Positions 19,802 through 31,830 of a DNA stretch of 64,000 nt are shown one piece after another (within the stretch, counting starts at the first letter, position 1; each line of letters starts with the position of its first letter). A model generated the notes under the pieces. The model made no database searches. It had not been told where the DNA came from and saw only the letters and a list, made by a program, of their open reading frames with translations. The translations under genes and the position numbers were made by a program. Origin of the DNA: Linanthus parryae (Eukaryota; Streptophyta; Magnoliopsida; Ericales; Polemoniaceae); the NCBI GenBank assembly GCA_023055425.1, contig JALGPY010000010.1, positions 18,945,363-19,009,362 on the forward strand. Direction: 5' to 3'.

Positions 19802-22800
19802 TCAAAATAAGCCTTTGACCAGGGAGTCATCAGGATTAAACTGACGTGACAAATTTGCCACTTGCTCTACTTCTCGCTTCAACTGCTCGTAGTTGGCGCT
19901 CATTTCATGGAAGAGCTTCACAGCCTCTTCAGCTTTTTGCTTTTGCTGCTCCACCTTCTGCTCCTCAGCTGCGAGGTTATGGAAGTCGCGCTTCAAATTC
20001 ACAACCGCGCGAATCTGGGTGACTCTGTTGACAAGATTCCCCAAAGCCCAGCTTGCCCTGAACTTTGGCTTGAAGGTTTTGACACATGCCGAAAAGCAAC
20101 TGCGCGCTCTGAGGAGAGATGGTCGCAAGTGTGGCCGCAGACAGCTGCTCCAAGATCCAGATGGCCTCGGTCAAGAACAGCCTCATGTCGAAAGGCTCTA
20201 TCTCCAAGGACCTCACAAATGATCGGGGATAGGTGAGACGCATTTGGACTAGCCAGTCCACATCAGCTTGCTTCAACCCTAAGCAATGTTAAATCAAGTT
20301 AGAATATCGAGCTTGTAAATTAAGAATGCAAGATGAGAACGATAATGGTAACGTACCAGTTCCTTCAAGGATCTCGCTCAAAGAAGGAATGCGCGTTGTT
20401 GGGACAGCTGAAGATTGTCCTCGCTCCATTGCTCTCCTATCAGCTGTGAGCTCTAGCTCCTCATAGTTGGCAGGAAGGGTATAAGCCGCGCCAGGTGCGA
20501 TTGCAGCACCTACCTGCGAACTCCAAAAGCTCCATGCAGGTGGGATCACTGGAGGCTCAGTCATTGCTGGAGGCATGGCAATAGTAGAAGTTGCATCTTG
20601 ATTAGGGATGCCTTCGAATGCGAAAGCCTCAGCATCGTCTGCTTCTGTTTCCTCAGCAGCAGCATTGGTATCTTCCTCCATCAGCACAGCGTTAGCTTCG
20701 GCATCATCAGAAACTTCAATGATGTCCTCGAAGGGCTCTCCTGCATACTCGGCAGCTGCGACGGGCTTCTCGGTATGAGAACTTGGCACCGGGACATAAG
20801 ATGCAGAAGGATGACTTCTCTGTCCCAGCATGGCTTCACCAGCATTACCTGCGATACAAGACAAGATGATGTGAGGTAACTTGTGTCGAACAATATTTTA
20901 TTATTTTGGTAAACCAAGAGCGAGCACCTCCACGCGAGGGTGGGATTGCAGCATCTTCGTCATATGCTACGGACGCGGAACCATGTCCTATTAATGTATC
21001 TTCATTAAGCATATCTTTAAGATGAGCGTGACCTGGGGTGCGAAGAAACCAGACATGATAATTTTCGGGTTACTAAGCCTAGTTCACAAATGTTGTTCAA
21101 CTGATTACCTGAAGGTTCACCGCACTTGCTTACTAGCCAGCGGCGAATGTCAGCTTTTGATAAGCCATGCTTTAACGCACCAACAATCACATTTCGGTAA
21201 GTTACCGCAAGATTAAAAATCTCACCTTCATTGCCGCCTGCGATCTCTTCGAAGTCCGCTTGGACATGCTCTAGGGCAGCCGCATCCTCTTCTTGAACAG
21301 CATCATCCTCATCAACTTGAGGGGCCACATTTTCTAGAACCGCATCTTCCTCATCGGTTTGACGCACTAAGTCGTCAACATGCTGCTCTTCCAGGCTCCT
21401 TTGCTTTATGCGTTCAATCTCCTCTTCTTCTCGCTTTCTTCTTCTTTCAGCAGCCTCCGCAGCTGTTCTCCTAGACTTCGCAAGGATGTCCTCGTTTAGG
21501 TTTCGTTGGAAACACCAGAATGAGAACCCCTCTTCTGTCTCTTGGCCAAAAGTCCGCTGATGGTCACATCATCATCATCTGCAAAAGAGCAAACTGTTCA
21601 GCCAAGATTGCGAAAGTTAAGATAATGAGAAGAGAAATACGATTGAGATACCTCCTGACTCTTCCTCTTGTATCTCATCTCTCTCTCCTTCTCTGACATC
21701 TTCACCTCTTTCCTCTTCTTCGTCTCTTCTCTCCTCCTCCTCTTCCTCCTGACCAAATGGAACAAAGGTCTCCACTGCGAGCTCTTTCTGCGCCCTGCTT
21801 GGCATGCGACCTTTACCTTTGTCCCTGGAAGTAAGGGATCTCGCAGGAGGGGAGGATGGAGCGCTCCTAGGGGAAGAGATTGTAATTCCCCTCTGCCTGG
21901 GCCTCTTTGCCCTTGGAGCAGCAGTTGCTGGAGGAGACGGATCGTTCCTGGGTGGAGACAAGGCTGGAGTATTATCTATCAGCGAGTCAGCAAAAACATT
22001 CATGACCTCGCGAATTCGGGCCTCAACTGCGGGAGCCATTCTCATTGCTAGCCGAACCGGTTCCCCCTGCCTTCTCGCAGCAACAATGGTGGTGACCAGC
22101 GACTTGGAGCGCTCACCAGATGCGAACCTCCTCACATAGCACTACAGCGGAAAATGAAGCATAAGTCTTGACACATCAGAGTAAAGAAGCTTAACGCGTG
22201 CAAAAGAGATTGTTTACCTTGGCGAATGTTTCGCTGTATTTGATGATGTGCGAATCACCTTTCTTAACTGCAGCCATCTTCTCTTCAAGGATGGTAGAGG
22301 GACACAGGTGATTCTCGTGGTCCAACAACGAATAGCAGCCATATTGGGTGTCGTCCAGGCTACAGTTGGGACGGAAAGGGAAAGAATTTCTCTTAATCAC
22401 AGGAGCTCTGCCTGGCCGAGGGATTGACTGCGTCTCAAACCTTGCTTGCTGGGTATTCCAATAGGCAATCCAATTCTTGGAGTAGCCACCCGCGCGGTCA
22501 CCTGGGGGCTGCTTGAAGGGAAGATTGCTCCTTAAGATTGTCTTACACTCGCCAGACAGCAGTCGCTTGTAGCAGCCCCTTATGATGGACTGCGGCCAGA
22601 TCGATGGTGCCACCGCATCAATGCCAAACTGGGGAGAAACGCGAGTAGGATCGACATCCACCGTGATCCTCTCGTACCTAGGAGTAAGCTCGCGAACATA
22701 CTCCGCAAGAGCAGGAAGAGAACCTCTTAGAAACCAGCAGAAGAATTCGCGGTAGCGCTCGTGAAAATGCTTCCCACCCTCGAAAAGAAGATCTTCCGAG

Positions 22801-24098
22801 AAAGCAACAGCCTTGGAAGGATACAGTCTTGGAAACCATCGCACATTCTCAACGCGCGTGGCATAAGGCCTAGCTGTAAACTCGGTGCGATCGTCGCATA
22901 TATGGCTCCAGGTACACTTAGGAAAGGGAGTGCCAAACCATCTCGCAGCCCTGCCACTGTTACGCTCTTCCTCTGCACCCCAGACACACCACTTACTGGG
23001 CTTAGAAGGAACAGGAGAGTAAGAGGGCCATCGCTTGAAGACCCACATAGTCAAGAAGGCAATATTGACATAGGTCAGCACATCGAGGCGACCGCGCGAG
23101 TCCTTGGTTGCTACAACCAGTTGGTCCAATCTATGGTACAGGGTGCCCAAGACTAGAGGCCCAGGTGCGAACTTTTGACCAAGGGTCAGTTTCACAGCAA
23201 GAGGAAGGACGTGATAGAAGACCCCATCGTGAGGATGGCCATCGATCAAATACCTCGACAGCCAGGCGCAGAGAAAAGCACATAGGGTCAGATGATAACC
23301 CTTGCCATTCACATAATTTTTAGCTTTTGGGTTCTGGCCCAGAAGTTTCTTGGTGATACTACTGCTCGCATAATCGTGGAAGAAGTATCGCACCCACTTG
23401 CCCCAAGTGTTCTTCGCAGACGTATCAACCAGTTGCCAGTCGGGAAGAAGCTCCGCAGGTGTCCACCGGGTGGAAATTTTCTTCACCTCTGACAAGCATT
23501 CCTCCATCTGCTTATACAAAACAAGCTCTGCATCAGTCCTCAAGGGACTCAGAGGATCCACCTCGCCCACGGGAGAAATATCATACAGCATGTGCACATC
23601 TTCAAGAGTGGGAGCTGCCTCGAACTCAGAGAAGTGAAATGTGTGAGTCGCAGGCGAGTAGCGCGAGAGAAGGTTTAGAAGCATGGACTGGTCCAGCTTC
23701 ACGTCAGCACCCTTCATAGCAGGAACTGCAAAATATATGCCAGCATCGTTCAAAGCAATGGCATGATGGGTCAGTACATGGTCAATCCACTCATCCATAA
23801 AATCCAATTTTTGAACAAACGCTTGATTGGAAATCGCAGTATACGGGAAGAACCCATTTTCGACCCCCAATCGAACCACATCCTTGGAATCGATCAATTC
23901 GAGCATGGCCGCATTTACAGGAGGGGTCAGTGTTTGCAATTCCTCAGCAGGAACAGGGGTTGGCAGGTTCTTCACCTTAACCCTAGCATGGTAAAAGTCT
24001 TTGCCACCCAGATAGGGGGCTTTCCGCCATAAGGTCTGGGGAAGATCGGGTATTTCTTCGACCTCTTTAACGGGTTTGGTTCCTTTTGTCTTTTCCAT
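19802..24098 (-). pseudogene. Antisense multi-exon gene with plant-mobile-domain-like protein
   Basis: My exon model, minus strand: exon 1 24098-22218, exon 2 22141-21652, exon 3 21578-21109, exon 4 20848-20357, exon 5 20278-19802. All four introns have GT-AG ends, and the intron phases agree (0,1,1,1) apart from an indel in exon 3. Exon 1 (627 codons) resembles the plant mobile domain. Exon 2 is Pro/Ser and Arg/Glu-rich with an EEEEEE-type acidic run. Exon 3 has a basic-acidic coiled coil. Exon 4 is acidic. Exon 5 encodes helical sequence and a coiled coil (EEQKVEQQKQKAEEAVKL) to the stop. Frameshifts near 21510 and 20050 disrupt it. It lies opposite to gag-pol between pol and the 3' LTR, as antisense extra ORFs of Tat elements do. 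Its role is unknown. Confidence 0.65.
22218..24098 (-). other. Plant mobile domain-like region (exon 1)
   Basis: The start ATG at 24098 opens MEKTKGTKPVKEVEEIPDLP. The domain-like segment includes THTFHFSEFEAAPTLEDVHM, matching the plant mobile domain pattern of an aromatic strand followed by 'TLEDV..L..'. Further on come FLCAWLSRYL, VFYHVLPLAVKLTLGQ and LGTLYHRLDQLV, again typical of the family (relatives include MAIN/MAIL1 and proteins carried by gypsy and Mutator elements). The frame is open over 627 codons, which suggests past selection. Confidence 0.62.
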
Positions 24099-24597
24099 TC
24101 CTGCGGAAAAGTAAGAAAAAGGGGGGAGAAATACACATACTTTAGTTTGAACTTCAAGATTCAGTTTGAAGCAACGAGGCTTTATCAAAAGAAAGATGAA
24201 CAGTTCAGTGTCAATTTTGAGGTTTGAAAGTTCAGAATCGTTTGCATTATTGGGAATTTTAGAAATCCCACACATTCAAAATCTTTACAATCTGGGGATT
24301 AGATCGATTCTGAGTTTAGAGAACAAGGTCTCCTTCGCAGTTTCCAGTGAATGGTATGTTTTAGACAGTCATGGGTTTGCAGATCCAACACAGTTCAAAG
24401 CATACATCGATATGTTAAATAAAATTGAACAAGACCAACCTTGTTTTGGTAAAGTTTGCTTGGATGCGGACAGTTGAAGAAGACGATTGACGAGAAAGAA
24501 TTGATGATTGATTATTTGAATATGTTCTTCAAGGCTTCCGGGTATCATTCACTTTAAGAGAAAGAAGTGATGCTTTGCAACAATGGAGAGCACAGAG

Positions 24598-24604
24598 TAT
24601 TTAT
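24598..24604 (-). promoter_or_regulatory. Possible TATA box of the antisense gene
   Basis: The minus strand reads ATAAATA about 500 bp upstream of the ATG at 24098, within the otherwise geneless 24099-24850. It would make the antisense gene independent of the LTR promoter. Weak evidence from one motif. Confidence 0.3.
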
Positions 24605-24850
24605 CCAAAAACAATGAAGGGTTGCGTCCTTTCAGTAGTCGAATCGCAACCGTCACCGTCGAATCGCGCAATCACAGGACAAGTTGACGTCATGCCTAAA
24701 ACCCTAAAAGACCAGACGGCACGACTCTAGGGATTTTAGGTCATAATGACACGCACGGGGGCTGAATTTGCGTATTTGAATTGGTGCGTGGAGGCGACGC
24801 GTACGTTGGTTCCTGCGCATCGAAGCCTATCCGGCTATGAGTCTTCACGC

Positions 24851-24866
24851 GCAGAAAGGGGGCTAA
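24851..24866 (+). other. Polypurine tract of the Tat element
   Basis: GCAGAAAGGGGGCTAA lies immediately before TGTAGATAGTG, the LTR start. It is the expected primer for plus-strand synthesis. Confidence 0.7.
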
Positions 24867-25428
24867 TGTAGATAGTGCTTTCTGGACAGGAAGATCTTAG
24901 CCACGTGGCGACCATCGAGCACACCATAATGTGCTCCACACACACTGGATAACCAGCCGCGCTGATCCACGTGGGGGCTGCGAGACAGGGCCCTCGCATA
25001 CCACCGCACGGGACTTGTAGGGACTTAGTGGTTTGGAGGCTAGAGTAAGTCATGTCGCGCGCGAGCGACAACCAAGCCGGCGCGCGACCCCTAGTAACTA
25101 CTTTTGAGAGATTTATGGCACGAGCTCCATAAACCCGGTCAACCCGGTCAAACCCGGTCAACCTCGTAACGGTTCCGGTATACGCGGATAACGTGTTGTA
25201 ACGGTCCCTATATACGCGGACGAACGTGCCGTTGTGGTTAAGCTAATTAAGCCGTCATTGATGGGCGCATTAACCACACTACAACGGTCACATTCTCCGT
25301 TATATATAGATCGTTAACCCTTCCATACAAGGGAGAACACACCTGAGATACGCGGAAGCTCTGCCAAAATCCTGTCTCTCTCTCATACAGTGCTATTGCC
25401 TTACTCTCTCCCTACACACAACCCAACA
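24867..25428 (+). repeat. 3' LTR of the Tat element (562 bp)
   Basis: It begins TGTAGATAGTGC after the polypurine tract and ends AACCCAACA, giving TG...CA ends. It contains short internal repeats of AACCCGGTC (25132-25165) and two GTAACGGT...TATACGCGGA units (25167-25230). A TATA-like TTATATATAG lies near 25300. The 5' partner is missing, so LTR divergence cannot be measured. Confidence 0.7.
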
Positions 25429-25433
25429 CTTCC

Positions 25434-26994
25434 TGTGTCATTTCTATCCTCTGCTCTTGGTGTATATTGAGTCCTCTCTGCAGAATTCTCTCGTACACAC
25501 CTAGCAACCTTTTAGATCTATCTCTATAGATCTTTATACCGAGTATATAGGCTGCTTCCCCTAAGTCCTTCATTGAGAAACACTTCCCTAGCCAATCTTT
25601 AACAGATTGTAGCATGGGAACGTCGTTTCCAATGAGTAGTATGTCATCCACATACAAGAACAGAAAATCTACAGAGCTCCCACTAACCTTCTTGTAGACA
25701 CAAGACTCATCTTCGTTCCTGATGAAGCCAAACGCTTTGACTACTTCATCAAAACGTCAATTCCAACTCCTAGAAGCTTGCTTCAATCCATAAATGGATC
25801 GTTGCAGCTTACAGACTTTGTTGGCTTGCTTTGGATCCTCAAAACCCTCCGGCTGTATCATATACACGTCCTCGAGGAGATTCCCATAAAGGAATGTTGT
25901 TTTGACATCCATCTGCCAAATCTCATAGTCATGGTATGCTGCAATCGCAAGTAGGATTCGGATGGATTTGGTCATAGCAACTGGTGAAAAGGTTTCATCA
26001 TAGTCAATACCATGAATCTGTATGAATCCTTTAGCCACCAATCGGCCCTTATAGGTAATCACATTACCATCCATGTCGATCTTCTTCTTGAAGACCCACT
26101 TGCACCCTATGGGCCGCGCCCCTTCGGGTGGTTCCACCAAAGTCCATACTTGTTGGTATACATGGATTCCATCTCGGATCTCATGGCTTCTAGCCACTTC
26201 TGAGAGTCTGGGCCCTTCATGGCCTCTTCATAGGTAGTAGGCTCATCATCTATGAGCATCGTGTCACCGGAATCGGTTACAAGAAGTCCATACCTCTCGG
26301 GTTCCTGGCGCACTCTACTAGATCTACGAAGCTCTTGTGTTACCTGAACAGGTTGCTCCACAACCGTTTGTGGTTCCTGTTCATGTTCCATAATCGGTTC
26401 AGTGATTTGTGGTTCTTGAACATCTACAAGTTCTATTGTCCTCCCACTTGCTTCTTTAGAGACAAACTCTCTTTCTAGAAACACGCCGGTCCGAGCAACA
26501 AACACTTTGTTCTCGGTTGGATTGTAGAAGTAGTAACCCTTAGTTTCCTTAGGGTACCCCACAAACTTACACTTATCCGATTTTGGCCCTAGCTTGTCTG
26601 ATTGTAAAAGTTTTACATAGACATCGCAGCCCCAAATCCTCATGAACGACAGTGTGGGATGCCTCCCACTCCACATCTCATATGGTGTCTTCATGACTGA
26701 TTTAGATGGAACACGGTTAATGGTGAAAGCTGCACTTAATAGAGCGTGGCCCCAAAATGACAATGGAAAATCAGTCTGACACATCATAGATCGAACCATA
26801 TCCAATAGAGTTCGATTCCTCCTCTCAGACACGCCATTCCATTGTGGCGTTCCGGGTGGAGTGAGTTGGGACACGATCCCACACTCTCTAAGATAGTCGT
26901 CAAACTCTTGGCTCAAGATAATTCCAAGCCAATGGAAATATCTATGAACCCTAAAAGCAAACACATCTCCATGCGTCTTGATTTTTTGGTCCAT
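25434..26994 (-). pseudogene. Copia B pol: integrase to RT/RNase H
   Basis: The integrase core half (26107-26994) shows GTPQWNGVSERRNRTLLDMVRS with the catalytic Glu, followed by the C-terminal linker (ASGRTIELVDVQEPQ). A frameshift near 26145 precedes the reverse transcriptase (25757-26197: GCKWVFKKK, WQMDVKTTFLYGNL, CKLQRSIYGLKQASRSW). A stop and shift lead to the frame with FLYVDDILLIGND (25412-25657). The 3' end reads into altered sequence at the junction with the Tat LTR. Confidence 0.85.
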
Positions 26995-27830
26995 CCTTCA
27001 TAGTCATGTGGAATGCTCCATGCTCCATGCTCCATCTTTTGTGGCTCCTTTTGGTTTTTGGGCTTCTTTTCTTCAATCTTGGCTTACAATCTACTTTATC
27101 TAGTACTAGCTAACTTCTATACTAAATAAAATAAATCTCACAAGTTGAGAAAAAATGGCACGCAGGCCATAAAACCCTAATTAATTATTACAATTAATTG
27201 ATCAGCTCGCAGGTCGTAAAACCAAACCACAAAAATTAAACATCCACATCAAATCACATCCTAAGGCCATATCCAATCACCATGTGAATTGCACATAAAC
27301 AGTTAAAATCCATTTTTAACGCGCTTGGTCAATTTTAATTGATTTTAGGAATTCTAGGGGTAAAACGGTCCATGGGCCCAACAATCCAATTGCCCGGGCC
27401 CAAAAAGGTGAACCGCAAGGCCCTAGGGCCGGGCCGGCCCCTAACCCACGCGGGCTAGGGCCGCCCGGCCCCTAGGGCGGCCAAGACTTGGGCGGCAAGC
27501 AAGAGGTGCAGTCCCCTTAGGGCGGCCGAACCTCTATAGGGAGTTGTTTCCAAAACAACTCCCTTGCTTGGTGCCCAAGTTTGGTTGTTTCCTTGTTTTG
27601 GAAGAACTCCTTCTTCCCCAAGGATGCCAAAACCCTAGCTCTAAGATCCTAAAATTTCTCAAACTCACCAATTCATGCATCCAATGCAAAAATTAGATCT
27701 TGTTATGATAGATTATTGACAAATTGCATCACATGCTTGATTTGTCTTGTTTTACGGGATAAACAATCAATTTAAGGTGTAAAACAACTAAAACGTAACA
27801 CATAAACCACGTTTATGCTCTACGACCTGT
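26995..27830. other. Copia B leader region
   Basis: No gene. Leader-like sequence joins directly to the integrase fragment, so gag and protease were deleted. A GGGCCGGCC/GGGCGGCC-rich stretch (27420-27540) corresponds to a GC-rich stretch at 51120-51250 in element C. Confidence 0.55.
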
Positions 27831-27844
27831 GGCTCTGATACCAC
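27831..27844 (-). other. Primer binding site, tRNA-Met (copia B)
   Basis: The minus strand reads GTGGTATCAGAGCC right after the LTR end CCCTACA. This is the standard copia initiator tRNA-Met site. Confidence 0.85.
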
Positions 27845-29265
27845 TGTAGGGTTTTGATTCGTGGATGCGCAACGGAATCAATAATTACCATGCAAAACCC
27901 TCCAAGGATCACAAGTCAAGAGACATAACGATGGTAAAGGAAGAAATCAATAACACACCTTAGGGTTCTCCTTTGATGACTTCAAACGCGAATTATGTCA
28001 CGTTCTCTATAGTTGATCCACGCCTAGAGTTGATTTCTAGATCTCCCACTCCTTGGTGCTGGCCCGGAAAGAGGAAGAGGAAGAAGAATCACGCAAAACG
28101 AGACCAAACCAAGGAGGTTCGGCCGCCTTGGGGCCGACGGGGACGGGCGGCGGGCTAGGGGCGGCGAGCTCCTAGCTTGCTTGCTCTTTCTCTCCTTTTG
28201 TTCTCTCCCACTCTAGTTATGATCAATTATGAGCATAAGTTGTTGGAAGGAAGGAAGGAAGGACCTTTATATAGTCCAAGAACTCCTTGCCAACTACCTA
28301 AAGGACTTATTCTAGTCCTACTAGAATTCAATTTAGTCCCTTCCTTGCAAATTAGTCCCTACTAAGTTTGCAAGGTTTTGCAAAGTGATCCTTCTAATTA
28401 ATTAATCCAATTAATTAATTCCCAAATCTAGTTCAACTCTATATAGCGTGTGACCCCATAGGTTCTATCTAGTTGGTAGCAACAATTTGCTAATATGGAG
28501 CGGTTTCTAGCAAAACATCCATTCTAGCCAACTAATAGGATAGTCATCTTGACAACCTTTTGTACAAGTAATTGTCTCATCCCATTGTCTCTATATCCGG
28601 ATTGGAAACGAGACATACAAGTCACACTCGTATATCCAATCCTTAGTTTCTCGATCCATGGGGATAGCCTTATTCGTGCAAATAACATCAATATCCCATA
28701 TTGATTTATTTGAGTCTGGCCAGATATTCTATAAGCACTATCCCTCGAGTGGCCTAGGATATTTGCTCCCGTTATGTGGGAGGGACAAATTCTATATACG
28801 TCCACTACGATCTCTAAGCTTGCTTCTTATTGTATCCAGTACACGCCTTTATAACTACCCAGTTACGGTGTAGCGTTTAACGCTACCAAAATCACAATAA
28901 TCCACAACTAGAATATCTAGTGACTTCAAGTCTAAGGATGACAATACCATTGTACCGCGAGAAGCGCTTGTGACTCAACATAACGTGTATGTAGCCTTCT
29001 CGGAGATGGGTCAATCCAGTGCGTCATTACCCTTAATGCACACCTATGTGTTGGATCATGATATCTCCATATCAATCCAACCCCATACTAGTCTATAGAT
29101 GAGTCCCATTAATCATTATACTGAACTAGGGATATTTAAGATAAACAACACAATTGTAAATCTACGTACTTCATTATATTAAATATCCAATAAATAATAA
29201 ATGAATTTCTAGCCACAAATAAATTCATACTAAACTAGATTGCCTCTAGGGCATCAATTCCAACA
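27845..29265 (-). repeat. 5' LTR of copia B (LTR B, 1421 bp)
   Basis: On the minus strand it begins TGTTGGAATTGATGCCC and ends AACCCTACA. A TATA motif lies at 28266-28273 on the minus strand. The flanking 5-mer on the right is ACACT (29266-29270). The left partner is lost. Confidence 0.88.
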
Positions 29266-29306
29266 ACACTTGCGTCTAACGCGTTAGTGGATGCGCGTCA
29301 AGCTTT

Positions 29307-29323
29307 TGGCGCCGTTGCCGGGG
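29307..29323 (+). other. Primer binding site, tRNA-Asp (gag-protease remnant)
   Basis: TGGCGCCGTTGCCGGGG is the exact complement of the tRNA-Asp 3' end. The matching 5' LTR should lie immediately left, but copia B occupies that position only about 40 bp away. Confidence 0.85.
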
Positions 29324-29528
29324 AAGGCATTGGTTACTATTCTAGTTTAAGGATTAGTGTAATTTAGCTTTTTCTTTTTGTTTATTATTTCTGTGATTTC
29401 TGATTTGTATTTAGAATTGTGTTGCAGGTTCTCAGTGTATGCACCTGATCTCTAGAGACCTTGTGCTCCCACTTGAATACCCAAAATAGTTATTTATAAC
29501 TCTGAGAAGAGGTCCAACACAGATCGCA

Positions 29529-30945
29529 ATGGGTGAGCAATTGACTAACGCTCAACTGAACCAGAAGGTGCCTGAATTTCAGGAGAAACCTAATGAGCAG
29601 CAGAAACAGATGCCCTACAACAAATCGGGGAAACTTTGGTTGAAAATTTTAAGTCAACTCAGAGAGGACGAAAGCTAGCTATTGTGGTGCTAGACATTCA
29701 AGCTGAGCACTTTGATTTGAGGCCTGCCACAATCACGACAATGTAGAATCAGTTTCAGTACTACGGGAACCAGGATGAAGACCCGAATGATTTCGTTGGA
29801 AAGTTCGAAGCTTACATCAAAACAGTGAAGTACAAGAACGTGACCCCAGAGACACTGAAGTTGATCTTGTATCCCTATTGTCTGAAGGGAGCGGCAGAGA
29901 AGTGGCTAGAGTCCAGGGAGCCAGAATGATCACCACATGGGAGAAGTGTGTTGATGAGTTCATGATCAAGTTCTACCCCGCTCAACGTGTCATTGGTTTA
30001 CAGGCATATATTCTTGGTTTTCAGCAGCATGCTGATGAGACGGTTGTTAATGCATGGGACCGGTTTATGAGGACGATATGCAAGTGTCCGAATCATAACG
30101 ACGGCGACTAGAAGATTCTCCAGGTTTTTTATCATGGCCTGGATCGTCCCAACCAAAATTTTCTTAACAAGGAAGCAGGTGGAAACTTCTTATACAGAGT
30201 TGACAAGGTAGGAGCATATGCTTTAATGAAGCAAATTGAAAAACATGATGCTCAATTTTATGACTTTAGGAGGTTGTCCAAGTTGCCTGAGCCGACGAAT
30301 GATGAGTGGAAGGATGGGATAACGAAGATGGTGTCTAATATGGCGAAGCTTGTGTATCAAGATAAGAAGAATGTGTCTGCAGTGGAGGAGCAGGATTTTG
30401 ATGCACCTTTGACTCAAGCTGCTAATGAGGACGTCAGCTATGTGGGGGCACAGGGACAGCGCAACTAGAATCAGGCGAATTACAGGCGAGGGGACTAGAG
30501 ATCATCCAGGATTCAGGTATGGAGATCAGACTGGCGCTTCATATGCACCCGGGTTTCAGCATAGGCCAGTTGTTCATGCGCCACCACCACTACCAGCCGC
30601 GGGCCAGAATTCTGAGATGACTGATCTCAAGAACATGATGTATCAGATGGGCAAGAATGTGAATACCTTCACTTCTCATGTGGATACATTAAAAGCTAAT
30701 TTGCACATCACGAAGACCTCAATACGTAACTTGGAGGTGCAGGTAGGACAGACCGCCACTCACCTCTCTTCTAGAGCACCAGGATCCTTGCCGTCAGATA
30801 CTGAGAATGTGCTCCCGGTGAACGCCATCACCACTCGCAGTGGGATAGTTCTTGATGATCCCCCATATCCGAGCCACGCCAGAGCTGAAGCCTCAAAGGC
30901 TAGGGAGCATGAGGTCTTTGACAAGACCCCTGTCATGATTCCCTA
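29529..30945 (+). pseudogene. Athila-like gag
   Basis: An ATG at 29529 opens a short frame (MGEQLTNAQLNQKV) ending in TAG. Later frames carry the retrotransposon gag pattern: YYGNQDEDPNDFVGKFEAY, LILYPYCLKGAAEKWLES and TWEKCVDEFMIKFYPAQR. The downstream part (30226-30946) has helical sequence and a C-terminal NAITTRSG segment typical of this family. Several stops and frameshifts are present. Confidence 0.78.
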
Positions 30946-31083
30946 ATCAAAGGGGGTGACTCCACATGTTGATGATGAGGTAACACCACCACCACCTTGT
31001 ATGTCTAAGAATCTTCCATATCCTCTTAAGGAAAGAAAGAAAAGAGATGATTCTGAGGAGTACATTTTTTTTTATCCATTTTC

Positions 31084-31821
31084 TCGAAATTGCATATCAA
31101 TGTGCCATCGATTGAGGCAGTTAAGATGATGCCTAAATATGCCAAATACATTAGGGATGCAGTTTCAGGAACGCGGGCGGTGCCAGACTTTCAGACAGTT
31201 GATTTGCCTAAGCAGGTGAGCTCATGTGTGATGCATGGTTTGCCTCAAAAACAGAAGGATTCGGGGAGCTTTGTGATAGAAGCTAACTAGGGAGGAGCTT
31301 ACACGGGACAGACCATATGTGATTTGGGGGCTAGTGTCAACCTAATGCCACTTTCAGTCTTTCAAAAGCTGGGAGTAGAAGCTCGTTCCGCATGGATCAA
31401 CCTTCAGTTTGTTGACAAGTCTTTCAAGAGAGCCTATGTTGTGGTGGAAGATGTGTTCGTAAAGGTAGGGAATTATACTATCCCTGCAGATTTTGTTATT
31501 CTGGAGATGCATGTGGGAAATGTTCTGATCATCCTAGGTAGGTCCTTTCTGGCTATCAGTCGGACTCTCATCGATGTTGAGAACGGAGAATTGATCATGA
31601 GGATCAATGATGCGTGGGAGACCTTCCGGTTTTCTAAGACGACTCAACAACAGTCCCAAGAGAAGACACAAATTCCAGTAGCCGTGCAATCAGTGCACAA
31701 GAGTTCTGAGGTGGTTCATGTTGAGCCACCAGATTCAAAATCTAAAGTCCATCGAGTTGTGTTGAGGATCCAACAGAGGAAGCTGGAAAAGAGGGCACGG
31801 GGTGCCAAGCCACCTGTGTAG
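31084..31821 (+). pseudogene. Athila-like retropepsin
   Basis: LHINVPSIEAVKMMPKYAKYI precedes a TAG, then CDLGASVNLMPLSVFQKLGV (active-site Asp in CDLGAS) and VLIILGRSFLAISRTLIDVENG close the domain. The frame ends at 31821 after a basic tail. A stop at about 31288 separates the two parts. Confidence 0.75.
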
Positions 31822-31830
31822 GGGCTATTT

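Larger units (their letters stand above)
12344..25428 (+). mobile_element. Tat-type Ty3/gypsy retrotransposon, 5'-truncated
   Basis: About 13.1 kb on the plus strand: partial gag, protease, RT, classical RNase H, an additional RNase H, integrase, a 54-bp tandem array, an antisense multi-exon gene, a polypurine tract (24851-24866) and a 3' LTR (24867-25428). Dual RNase H, absence of a chromodomain, a long region between pol and 3' LTR with tandem repeats, and antisense extra ORFs are all described for the Tat lineage (Ogre/Retand relatives). The 5' LTR and gag start are missing. The break at 12343/12344 joins it to a Sirevirus LTR with no terminal sequence, so a deletion is likely. Confidence 0.85.
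25429..29265 (-). mobile_element. Copia element B (Angela/Tork-like), truncated
   Basis: Minus-strand copia element: 5' LTR 27845-29265, primer site 27831-27844, leader and partial pol to 25429. Gag, protease, the integrase N-part, the end of RNase H and the 3' LTR are missing. The left edge abuts the Tat 3' LTR. Same family as LTR A and element C: the integrase segments align closely (for example LTPPGTPQ.NGVSER.NRTLLDMVR). Confidence 0.82.

Noticed and set aside
24166..24477. Plus-strand ORF of 103 codons upstream of the antisense gene
   Set aside because: No domain and no context. It lies opposite the likely leader of the antisense gene.
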